From the NCBI RefSeq assembly GCF_012726175.1, contig NZ_JAASAD010000008.1, forward strand, positions 1 to 64,000: a DNA stretch of 64,000 bases. Direction: 5' to 3'. The first letter of the stretch is position 1. Every line of letters starts with the position of its first letter. The translations under genes were made by a program, and so were the position numbers. This DNA is from Micromonospora sp. HNM0581 (lineage in GTDB: Bacteria > Actinomycetota > Actinomycetes > Mycobacteriales > Micromonosporaceae). Below are positions 10,971-18,759 of the stretch, in pieces. The notes under the pieces are model-generated. The model was not told the origin of the DNA. It saw only the letters and a list, made by a program, of their open reading frames with translations, and searched no databases.

Positions 10971-12716
10971 ATGGCTGCAGCGCAGGCAAAGGCCGGCCGC
11001 CGCGAGTGGATCGGTCTCGCGGTACTCGTCATGGTGACACTGATCATCAGCATGGACATGACCGTGCTGTCGTACGCTCTGCCGTTCATCACGGCGGACC
11101 TTGAGCCGACCAGCAGCCAACTCCTCTGGATCACGGACGTCTACGCCTTCGTGCTGGCCGGCCTGCTGATTCCGATGGGGACGCTGGGGGATCGGATTGG
11201 GCGCCGCCGACTGCTGATGATCGGTGCGGCGGTCTTCGGGGTGGCGTCCGTGGCCACGGCTCTGTCCAACAGTCCCGGCATGCTGATCGGGACCCGGGCG
11301 GTGATGGGTGCCGCCGGTGCGACGCTCATGCCGTCGACCATGTCGTTGATTCGCAACATGTTCCACGACGAGAACGAGCGGCGGGCCGCGATCGGGGTCT
11401 GGGCGGCCGGCTTCTCCGCCGGTGGTGTCATCGGCCTGGTGGCCGGCGGCGCGCTGCTCCAGTACTTCTCCTGGGGCACCGTCTTCGAGATCAACGTGCC
11501 GATCATGCTGCTCCTGCTGGTCCTGGCACCGTTGCTGCTACCGGAGTTCCGCAACGCGAACGCCGGGCGGCCCGACCTGTTGAGCACGGTACTGGCGTTC
11601 GTCGCAGTGCTGCCCATGATCTGGGGCATCAAGCTGTTCGCCGAGGACGGGGTGGGCTGGCCGCCGGTGGCCGGCGTGGTCGCCGGCCTGATGTTCCTGG
11701 CCGTCTTCGTGCTGCGTCAGCGGCGTCTCGACGACCCGGTGATCGACGTCCGGCTGTTTCGTGCCCCGGCGTTCAGCGCGGCGGCGGTGATGAACGTGCT
11801 CGCCAACTTCGCGCTGGTCGGGTTCATGTTCTTCATCAGCCAGTACCTCCAGTTGGTGCTCGGGCTGCGTCCGTTCACCGCCGGCCTGTGGTCGTTGCCT
11901 GCCGCCGGCGCGGCGGGCATCGGCGCGGCGGTGCTGGCCCCGATGCTGGCGCAGCGCTTCAAGCGCGCTTACGTCGCCGCCGGTGGCCTGCTGGTGGCGA
12001 CCGCCGGTTGCGTGGTGCTCGCCCGGGTTGGCGACGAGTCGGGCCTGGCCCTGGCGGTGCTCGGCCAGACGCTGATGGCGGGTGGCATCGCCATGGTGCT
12101 GACGTTGAGTGCGGAGCTGATCGTCTCCACCGCGCCCCCGGAGCGGGCGGGCGCCGCTGCCGGACTCTCCGAGGCCGGCAGCCAGTTCGGTGCGGCGCTC
12201 GGCGTCGCGATCCTCGGCAGCATCGGCGCGTACGTCTACCGTCGTGAGCTCTCCGGCGCGGCACCGGACGGGGTGCCGACGGAGAGCTGGGCCACCGCCC
12301 GGGAGACCCTGGGCGGCGCGGTCGAGGAGAGCCGGACGCTCTCCGCCGCCGCGGCGGACACGCTGGTGACGCTCGCTCGGGCGGCCTTCACCGACGAGTT
12401 GCGGGCCGCCGCGATCGTCGCGGCCGGGATCCTGCTGGTGACGGCGATCGTGGCGGCCGTGCTGCTGCGTAACGTGGGCGCGTCGGTGACGGCGCTGGGT
12501 CCGTCCGACGGGTCGGGGGACCCACCCGTCGACGACGCGACCCTCGGCGAGGGGCCACCGCCCACCACCGATGCCACCTCGACGGACCTGGCGCCGACGG
12601 CGACCGATCCCGTACCGGCCGAGGCGACCTCCGACGCCGAGCTGGACCCGGCGGTCCGGATCGGTCCGGAGCCGGCCGCCCCGTTCACCATCCGGCCGGC
12701 TCCCCCGGTGGCCTGA
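10971..12716 (+). CDS. MFS drug efflux transporter, DHA2 (14-TM) type
   Basis: 581 residues, in the size range of QacA/EmrB-like 14-helix proton antiporters. Motif A is seen as GTLGDRIGRRRLLMIG near residue 70, and the antiporter motif C region as GVIGLVAGGALL near residue 150. Alternating hydrophobic helices run to about residue 500, followed by a hydrophilic, Pro/Thr/Ala-rich tail of roughly 75 residues (12490-12716) that is not typical of the core family and probably cytoplasmic. ATG 10971 is the only sensible start, right after the divergent promoter. Paired with the TetR gene, it most likely exports the polyketide or a toxic intermediate; the substrate is not predictable. Confidence 0.93.
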   Translation: MAAAQAKAGRREWIGLAVLVMVTLIISMDMTVLSYALPFITADLEPTSSQLLWITDVYAFVLAGLLIPMGTLGDRIGRRRLLMIGAAVFGVASVATALSNSPGMLIGTRAVMGAAGATLMPSTMSLIRNMFHDENERRAAIGVWAAGFSAGGVIGLVAGGALLQYFSWGTVFEINVPIMLLLLVLAPLLLPEFRNANAGRPDLLSTVLAFVAVLPMIWGIKLFAEDGVGWPPVAGVVAGLMFLAVFVLRQRRLDDPVIDVRLFRAPAFSAAAVMNVLANFALVGFMFFISQYLQLVLGLRPFTAGLWSLPAAGAAGIGAAVLAPMLAQRFKRAYVAAGGLLVATAGCVVLARVGDESGLALAVLGQTLMAGGIAMVLTLSAELIVSTAPPERAGAAAGLSEAGSQFGAALGVAILGSIGAYVYRRELSGAAPDGVPTESWATARETLGGAVEESRTLSAAAADTLVTLARAAFTDELRAAAIVAAGILLVTAIVAAVLLRNVGASVTALGPSDGSGDPPVDDATLGEGPPPTTDATSTDLAPTATDPVPAEATSDAELDPAVRIGPEPAAPFTIRPAPPVA

Positions 12717-12741
12717 CCGGGCAGTCCCCAACAGCCGGTGA

Positions 12742-12764
12742 CGTTCCCGCTCCGTGCGGGAACG
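12742..12764. terminator. Hairpin downstream of the MFS gene
   Basis: Perfect 9-bp stem CGTTCCCGC / GCGGGAACG with loop TCCGT, 25 bases after the MFS stop. No T-tract follows. Confidence 0.55.
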
Positions 12765-12803
12765 AGTGCGCGCCTGGGGTCGCAGCTTGCCGCGGTTGTG
12801 GGG

Positions 12804-12846
12804 CTAGGGGGCCGGTGTTCCGTCTAGGGGTTGTCCCGGTGTTCCG
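12804..12846. promoter_or_regulatory. Tandem CTAGGGG...CCGGTGTTCCG direct repeats upstream of thioesterase gene
   Basis: CTAGGGG occurs at 12804 and 12824, and CCGGTGTTCCG at 12812 and 12836, giving two copies of a composite element 20-24 bases apart. They lie in the 319-base gap before the thioesterase gene. A regulator-binding role is inferred from repetition and position only. Confidence 0.35.
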
Positions 12847-12881
12847 GGCGTTCCTACGCTCGCTTCGTCGGAGGGGCACCG

Positions 12882-13052
12882 GTGGATCTCGACCCGCGCT
12901 CGCCCACGGTACGTCTGGGCGCTCTGCTGGACGCCGACTCGATGGTGCCGCTGGGCGGGGCCGCCACGGGAACAGACGGCTCCAGACGTACCGCTGTGAG
13001 GCACTCCAGCAGCGCCGATCCGAAGAGGACCAGTGATGACGGAAACGCTTGA
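12882..13052 (+). pseudogene. Possible remnant of an acyl-CoA carboxylase beta-subunit N-terminus
   Basis: A 56-codon open frame with GTG 12882 preceded at proper spacing by GAGGGG. It reads VDLDPRSPTVRLGALLDADS, then a short GTDGSRR stretch. The RLGALLDADS..PL pattern resembles the N-terminus of carboxyltransferase (AccD/PccB-like) proteins, which supply malonyl- or methylmalonyl-CoA to PKSs. The frame then loses similarity and stops at 13052, inside the start of the thioesterase gene. It may be a decayed carboxyltransferase gene, or a chance small frame. Similarity was judged by eye and is short, so the call is tentative. Confidence 0.3.
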
Positions 13053-13812
13053 GAACGACCTCTGGGTGCGGCGGTTCCATCCGGCGCCGTCCAGCGCGAT
13101 CCGGCTGGTGGCGTTGCCGCACGCCGGCGGTTCGGCCAGTTACCTGTTCCCGGTCTCCCGGGCCCTCTCGCCCGCCATGGACGTGCTGGCGATCCAGTAC
13201 CCGGGGCGGCAGGACCGCCGGCACGAGCCGGTACTGGATTCGGTCGCCGACCTGGCCGACGGGGTGTTCAACGCGCTACGGCCGTGGCTGGACCGGCCCG
13301 TGGCGCTCTTCGGCCACAGCATGGGCGCGGTGCTCGCGTACGAGGTGGGGTTGCGGCTGCAACTGCGGATGGGCCGGCCGCCGCTGCGCCTGTTCGCGTC
13401 CGGGCGCCGCGCGCCGTCCCGGGTCCGTGAGGAGCGGTACGTGCACACCCGGGACGACGCCGGGGTGCTGCGGGAACTGGCCAGGCTCAGCGGCTCGGAC
13501 CCGCGGATAATGAGCGATCCGGAGTTGCTGCCGATGATCCTGCCCGCGTTGCGGGGGGACTACAAGGCGATAGAGACCTACCGGGCCGATCCGGATCAGC
13601 GGCTGGACGCTCCGATCACCGTGCTCACCGGGGACGCCGACCCGATGACCACCCTGGACGAGGCGCACGACTGGCGGCGGCATACCACTGGTGAGTGCGA
13701 CGTCCGAATTTTCCGCGGCGGGCACTTTTATCTGAACGACCACGCCGACGACGTGATCCGGCTGATCGGCGCCGAGTTGGAGCGGGTGCTGCCCAGAGAG
13801 TCGACCGGATGA
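13036..13812 (+). CDS. Type II thioesterase (editing, alpha/beta hydrolase)
   Basis: 258 residues from ATG 13036, with GAAGAGGA upstream; a GTG immediately before it is a less likely start. Features: LVALPHAGGSASYLF (oxyanion region, near residue 25), the nucleophile elbow GHSMGA (Ser near residue 94), an Asp in VLTGDADPMT and the catalytic His in GGHFYL near residue 233. These proteins act in trans to remove aberrant acyl groups from ACP or PCP domains. Its place among PKS genes indicates that it serves the polyketide line; the zincophore cluster has its own copy at 48463. The family is certain, the partner inferred. Confidence 0.94.
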   Translation: MTETLENDLWVRRFHPAPSSAIRLVALPHAGGSASYLFPVSRALSPAMDVLAIQYPGRQDRRHEPVLDSVADLADGVFNALRPWLDRPVALFGHSMGAVLAYEVGLRLQLRMGRPPLRLFASGRRAPSRVREERYVHTRDDAGVLRELARLSGSDPRIMSDPELLPMILPALRGDYKAIETYRADPDQRLDAPITVLTGDADPMTTLDEAHDWRRHTTGECDVRIFRGGHFYLNDHADDVIRLIGAELERVLPRESTG

Positions 13813-14959
13813 CCGGGACGACGGTGAAGAGGGGCACCGGTCGTAGGCGCCCTATCACGGCGCCGGGTCCGGCGATCTTCGTACGATAGGTCCAGCGATG
13901 GACCACGGCCCGCGAGGCGTTGCCGAAGCCGTCGTGGTCACCCGAGCCTTGGACGTGCTCGTGGTCGCCGCCGCCGATGCGGCGGGCGCCGGTCGGGACG
14001 CTGCGTGTCCGCGGGTGTCCGGCAGACCCACCGGACGGTCGTCGAGCACGACGTCCACCGGGTAGTCGTCGCGCACGGCGCTGGAGCGCCGTGCGCTGCT
14101 CGGCCGGTCGCAGGGGCTTTTGTCCCCGGCCGACGCGGAGACGCGTGCGACCGGTCGTGGTGCATCACTGTTCTCCGACGACTTCGGCCTCGCCGGCGGA
14201 GCGGGCCCGGGCATACCCGGAAGAACGCCTGATCCCCGGGCCGGCAACCAGATTTCAGCGGCTGGTCGACCTGCGGCCACTTTCGGTCCTGGTGAGCGGC
14301 CTTTGTGAAACTTGATGTCGTAAGACCGACAGGAAACTCGGCACCGTGAATTGTTTTTGTAATAGCATTGCCTTCCTGTTAACACTCATTTTTTCCTCGC
14401 AGTCGATTGCCGGATTCGCCGATCCCTGTCCGGTCGGTGATGGTATGACGACGTCGACTGATCTGTGAGAGCGATGCGGAATTGGCCGGCAACCATAGGA
14501 TAGACGCCGGTAAGGGACCCTCTGTCGGAGTCCGGTTCGGGTGGCGGTGTCCGTCGGCGTGGTCGATCTCGCAGTCGCCCGTGCAGGATCTGCGCAGGCG
14601 GGAGCCGTGCGTGGGTGGGTTGTCCGATCATGCAATTGCTGCTGAGTGGTAATTCGCGGCGCGGGTCCACCAACCGACGGGACGCCACCCTGCGTGTGGT
14701 GTCGGTGACGGAACAATCGTGTCCACACTTTCGTCTTGTACGGGTGTCTATGTATGCTGTACCCGCGGTCGGGGCGCGATGGGACTATCAACGAATAGAC
14801 GGTTATCCCTGTTATTCGTGGTTTGCGGTCCGGCGTGTTCAGTGACCGGGTCGGGCTCGGTGGAACGGGTGGCACCGAGCCGAACGGTGTGGTCGAAGGC
14901 CTACCCGGGTAGGCGGCCGCGCCCCGCTCGATGCGTTATCGCTGACCTGGGGGAGACGG
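13813..14959. other. 1.15-kb gene-poor interval upstream of the LAL regulator
   Basis: No convincing gene on either strand: open frames here lack family-like patterns, codon bias or ribosome sites. GC content drops between about 14290 and 14420 (a TTTTTG-TAATAG stretch and TTAACACTCATTTTTT), as in regulatory DNA. An inverted repeat ACGAATA / TATTCGT with a 15-base spacer lies at 14791-14819, and CGGGT / ACCCG arms at 14741-14765. Both precede the LAL gene and could be operator sites. A degraded gene cannot be excluded at 13898-14290, where GC-rich frames run without recognisable similarity. Confidence 0.6.
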
Positions 14960-17803
14960 GTGGATTTCGTAGAGAGAAGCCGCGAGCTTGACATGTTGCG
15001 GGACCTTTACGCCGAAAGCGCCACGGGCAAGGGGCGGGTCGCGCTGATCAGCGGTCCAGGTGCCACGGGCAAGACCGAACTGCTGCGGGCCGTGGCCGAT
15101 CATGTCGGCGCGGCGGGCGGGCAGGTGCTGAGTGCCGCCTGTTCACGGGCGGAGCGGATGCTGCCGGCCGCCGTGATGGGGCAACTGTTCAACAGCGTGC
15201 CGCTGCCGACCGAGGTGATGCGACGCATCGGCGCGTTCATCGACCTGGGGGTCGCCACGACCGGAGGCGACGCCGACATCAGGGCCGTGCACGGCATGGG
15301 TGTCGAACTGCTCGACATCGCCCGGAACCGGCCGCTCGTCCTGCTCGTCGACGACGTCGAGTTCGCCGACGAGACCACCCTGCAGACCGTGCTCTACCTG
15401 CAGCGCCGGCTCAGCGCCGCGCAGATCCTGGTGGTGCTCACCGAGTCGCCGCAACCTCAGCCGTTCAACCCCGAGTTCCGCGCCGAGCTCACCCGGCAGG
15501 CATCCTTCTGCAACATCCAACTGTCGCCGCTGTCCGAGGCTGGAGTCACCGAGCTGCTGCGCGGCTGGACCGATGACGAGACGGCCCTGGCGCTCACCCC
15601 GGCCTACCACCGGATCAGCGGCGGCAACCCACTGTTGCTGCACGCGCTCAGCGAGGACCGGCGTGCCGCCGGGCCGACCGACGCCACCGAGGCGGTCGTC
15701 GGCGACCAGTTCCGTCAGGCGGTCCTGGCCTGCCTGCGTCGGTGGGACCCGGCGATCCTGGAGACGGTGCAGGGGCTGGCCCTGCTCGACGACTACGCCA
15801 CCCCGGCGTTGCTGGCGCGGCTGCTGGGCAGCAAGCCCGCCCGGGTCCGGTGGGTACTCAACGCGCTGACGACGTCCGGCCTGCTGGACGCGGGGCGGTT
15901 CCGGCACCCGGCGGCGCGCGCGGCGGTGTTGCACGACCCGGACCCGGACGCGCTGTCCGGAATGCACGCCCGTGCGGCGGAACTGCTGCACTCCGAGGGC
16001 GCCCCCGCCCCGGCGATCGGTGGTCACCTGCTCGCCGCGGGCGGTCTGGCCGAGCCGTGGGCGATCGCCCTCCTGCAGGACTCGGCGACCCACGCGCTCG
16101 CCGAGGACCGGGTCGACGACGCGGTGGAGTCGCTCAAACTGGCCCACGAAATGTGCCACGACGCCGCGCGCCGGGCAACACTGACCGCGATGTTGGCCGA
16201 CTGCCAGTGGCGGGTCAACCCGGCGGCGGTCAAACAGTACCTCCAGTCCCAGCGCGACGCCCTGCGGGCCGGGTACCTCTCCGAGCGGCACGCCGCCGCG
16301 CTGCTGCGTTACCAGCTCTGGCACGGCCACCCCGAGGACGCCCGGGAAACCCTGCGGTACCTGCGTGACGCCCGGCAGCAACTGGACGCCACGACCGTCG
16401 CCGAGCTGGACGGGTGCGCCCCATGGCTGCGGCTGTACTTCCCGGTCGCCTTCGCCGAGCTCGAGGCCACGCCCGACGCCACGGCGGCGACCACGCCGGC
16501 CCTCAGCCTGTCCCGCGCGGACGGCGCGCTCGCGTGGGCCACGCCATCCCTGACGGCCGTACTCACCGACGGGGTGACCGACGAGGTGATCGCCCGCGCC
16601 GAGCAGGTGCTCGGCAGTCACATGCTGGTCGACATCGGCCCCGGTTCGGCGCTGTGCGCGTTGCAGACGCTGGTCCACGCCGACCGGCTCGACCAGGCGG
16701 TGCACTGGTGCGACGTGCTCGGGGCGGAGGCCGGGGCCCGGGGCACCACCACGTGGCACGCTGTCCTGTCCGACGTCCGGTCGCACATCGCACTGCGGCA
16801 GGGTGACCTGCCACTCAGCGAACGGTTCGCCCGCGAGGCCCTGGACGCGATGTCGCCGCACAACTGGGGCGTCGCGATCGGCTCCCCGCTGTCCAACCTG
16901 CTGCTCGCCAAGATCGGCATGGACAAGCTCGACGAGACCAAGGCGCTGCTCAAGTACGTCATCCCGGACGCCATGCGGGACACCTGGTTCTGGCCCCTGT
17001 ACCTGCGGGCCCGGGGCCACCTGCATCTTGCCGGAGGACGGGTGCACGCCGCGCTCGCCGACTTCGAGACCTGCGGGCAGTTGGCCGCCCAGTGGGGGAT
17101 GGACCTGCCGACCCTACTGCCCTGGCGGGGCGACCTGGCCCAGGTCTACCTGCGCTCCGGCCGACCCGACATGGCCCGGGAGATGGTGACCGAGCAACTC
17201 TCCCGGCCAGGCGCCGACAACGCCCGCACCAGGGGTATCTCCCTGCGGCTGCTCGGCTCCGCGCTCGACGTCAAACAGCAGGTCAACACGCTGCGCCAGG
17301 CGGCCAACCTCCTCCAGGAGTCCGGCGACCGGTTCCAACTCGCCCTCGCCCTCGCCGCCCTCAGCAGCGCGCACTACGGCCGGGGCGAGTTCAACACCTC
17401 GCGGGTGGTGGCTCGCAGCGCGAAGCAGCTCGCCAAGGACATCCAGGCGCAGGCGCTGTGCCGCCGCCTGCTGCCCAGCGGCGACGCGGCTGGTGGCGAC
17501 GAGGCGGATCCCCCGCCGGAGCACGAGGAGATGTCCCGGCTCAGCGACGCCGAGCAGCGGGTCGCCACCCTGGCCGCGCTCGGCCACACCAACCGGGAGA
17601 TCGGCAAGAAGCTGTACATCACGGTGAGCACCGTCGAGCAGCACCTCACCCGGGTCTACCGGAAGCTGAACGTCCGGCGCCGCACCGAGTTGTCGCTGGG
17701 GCTGCCGATGGACGCCCCCGGGGCCGGCCTGCTGGCCGTGACGTCGAGCGGCGCCGAACGGTCCTGGTCGCAGTGGGAGCCGGCGGCGGTCCAGGCGAGC
17801 TGA
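14960..17803 (+). CDS. LAL-family LuxR transcriptional activator
   Basis: 947 residues from GTG 14960, preceded by GGGGGAG. The N-terminal AAA-like ATPase has Walker A GPGATGKTELL (residues 31-41) and Walker B RPLVLLVDDVEFADE (around 125). A long helical, TPR-like middle follows. The C-terminal LuxR helix-turn-helix near residues 855-915 includes LSDAEQRVATLAALGHTNRE and STVEQHLTRVYRKLNV. This is the usual architecture and size of large ATP-binding LuxR regulators (PikD, RapH type), which are pathway-specific activators of macrolide-type PKS clusters. It stands alone with a long upstream region and precedes the ABC exporter by 149 bases. A role as activator of the PKS cluster is inferred from family and position. 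Confidence 0.95.
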   Translation: MDFVERSRELDMLRDLYAESATGKGRVALISGPGATGKTELLRAVADHVGAAGGQVLSAACSRAERMLPAAVMGQLFNSVPLPTEVMRRIGAFIDLGVATTGGDADIRAVHGMGVELLDIARNRPLVLLVDDVEFADETTLQTVLYLQRRLSAAQILVVLTESPQPQPFNPEFRAELTRQASFCNIQLSPLSEAGVTELLRGWTDDETALALTPAYHRISGGNPLLLHALSEDRRAAGPTDATEAVVGDQFRQAVLACLRRWDPAILETVQGLALLDDYATPALLARLLGSKPARVRWVLNALTTSGLLDAGRFRHPAARAAVLHDPDPDALSGMHARAAELLHSEGAPAPAIGGHLLAAGGLAEPWAIALLQDSATHALAEDRVDDAVESLKLAHEMCHDAARRATLTAMLADCQWRVNPAAVKQYLQSQRDALRAGYLSERHAAALLRYQLWHGHPEDARETLRYLRDARQQLDATTVAELDGCAPWLRLYFPVAFAELEATPDATAATTPALSLSRADGALAWATPSLTAVLTDGVTDEVIARAEQVLGSHMLVDIGPGSALCALQTLVHADRLDQAVHWCDVLGAEAGARGTTTWHAVLSDVRSHIALRQGDLPLSERFAREALDAMSPHNWGVAIGSPLSNLLLAKIGMDKLDETKALLKYVIPDAMRDTWFWPLYLRARGHLHLAGGRVHAALADFETCGQLAAQWGMDLPTLLPWRGDLAQVYLRSGRPDMAREMVTEQLSRPGADNARTRGISLRLLGSALDVKQQVNTLRQAANLLQESGDRFQLALALAALSSAHYGRGEFNTSRVVARSAKQLAKDIQAQALCRRLLPSGDAAGGDEADPPPEHEEMSRLSDAEQRVATLAALGHTNREIGKKLYITVSTVEQHLTRVYRKLNVRRRTELSLGLPMDAPGAGLLAVTSSGAERSWSQWEPAAVQAS

Positions 17804-17835
17804 ACCGCTGTGTTCGGCTCGGGTACCGATCCGGG

Positions 17836-17898
17836 GGTGGGCCTAGGCCCACCTCTTCGGGTCATCAGATCCATAGAGCGGCGCCCGCTCGATCCATA
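17836..17898. promoter_or_regulatory. Palindrome, dyad and direct repeats upstream of the ABC exporter
   Basis: A perfect loop-free 18-bp palindrome GGTGGGCCTAGGCCCACC lies at 17836-17853. Then GATCCATA is directly repeated at 17868 and 17891 (23 bases apart), flanking a perfect dyad GAGCGG-CGC-CCGCTC at 17876-17890. The whole array is packed into the 149-base gap before the exporter operon. A loop-free palindrome is more like a protein-binding site than a terminator, though it could also help end LAL transcription. Candidate binders are the LAL protein and the response regulator at 21428. Confidence 0.5.
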
Positions 17899-17952
17899 CC
17901 GTGAACATGTACCCACCGCCGTACGGCGACGTTCTTCTGCGGGGAGCACGAG

Positions 17953-18759
17953 GTGAACAAGAACCAGGATAGGTGGACGTCGGTCAACGGCGCCGACGCG
18001 GTGCGGCTCGACGACGTGCGCAAGACGTACGGGCGCGGCGAGAACCGGGTCGAGGCACTCCGGGGCGTCACGATGAGCTTCCCGCGGGGTAGCTTCACCG
18101 CGGTGATGGGGCCTTCGGGCTCCGGCAAGAGCACCTTCCTGCACTGCGCGGCGGGGCTCGACGTTTCCTCGTCCGGCTCGGTGGTGCTGGACGGCAAGGA
18201 ACTCGGCGGCATGAACGAGAACCAGCTCACCCGACTGCGCCGCGAGCGGGTCGGCTTCATCTTCCAGGCGTTCAATCTGATGCCGGCACTGAACGTCGAG
18301 CAGAACGTTGGTCTGCCGTTCCGGCTGGCCGGTCGCCGGCCCGACCGCTCCTCGGTGATGGAGGTGCTAAGCCGGGTCGGGTTGGTCGAGCGGCGCAAGC
18401 ACCTGCCGAGCGAGCTCTCCGGCGGTCAGCAGCAGCGGGTCGCGATCGCCCGCGCGCTCATCATGCGACCGGCGGTCATCTTCGCCGACGAGCCGACCGG
18501 CGCGCTGGACACCCAGACCACCATCGAGGTGCTGCAACTGCTCCGCGAGACGGTGACCAACGGCGGCCAGACCATCATCATGGTGACCCACGATCCGGTC
18601 GCAGCCTCCGCCGCGCACCGGGTGCTGTTCCTGGCCGACGGGCAGTTCATCGGTGAGCTGGAGGCTCCGACCGCCGACGTGGTGGCTGAGCGGATGACGC
18701 ACCTGACCGCATGGCAGCAGACCCGCCCCACGCAGTACACGGGCAGGGGTGGTTTCTGA
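17953..18759 (+). CDS. ABC transporter ATP-binding protein, MacB/LolD type
   Basis: 268 residues from GTG 17953 with GGGGAG upstream. Walker A GPSGSGKST (around residue 54), Q-loop FQAFNLMPALNVEQNV, signature LSGGQQQR, Walker B VIFADEPTGALD and H-loop VTHD are all intact. The FQ.FNLMP Q-loop and single-domain size are typical of the ATPases that partner FtsX-like permeases (MacB, LolD, BceA). The stop overlaps the permease start by one base (TGATG), so the two are translationally coupled. It probably powers export of, or resistance to, an amphiphilic compound; substrate inferred only. Confidence 0.94.
   Translation: MNKNQDRWTSVNGADAVRLDDVRKTYGRGENRVEALRGVTMSFPRGSFTAVMGPSGSGKSTFLHCAAGLDVSSSGSVVLDGKELGGMNENQLTRLRRERVGFIFQAFNLMPALNVEQNVGLPFRLAGRRPDRSSVMEVLSRVGLVERRKHLPSELSGGQQQRVAIARALIMRPAVIFADEPTGALDTQTTIEVLQLLRETVTNGGQTIIMVTHDPVAASAAHRVLFLADGQFIGELEAPTADVVAERMTHLTAWQQTRPTQYTGRGGF

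Noticed and set aside
14255..14875. Minus-strand frame of about 200 codons upstream of the LAL gene
   Set aside because: Rich in Arg, Thr and Pro without hydrophobic periodicity, no ribosome site, and it covers the AT-rich regulatory stretch.
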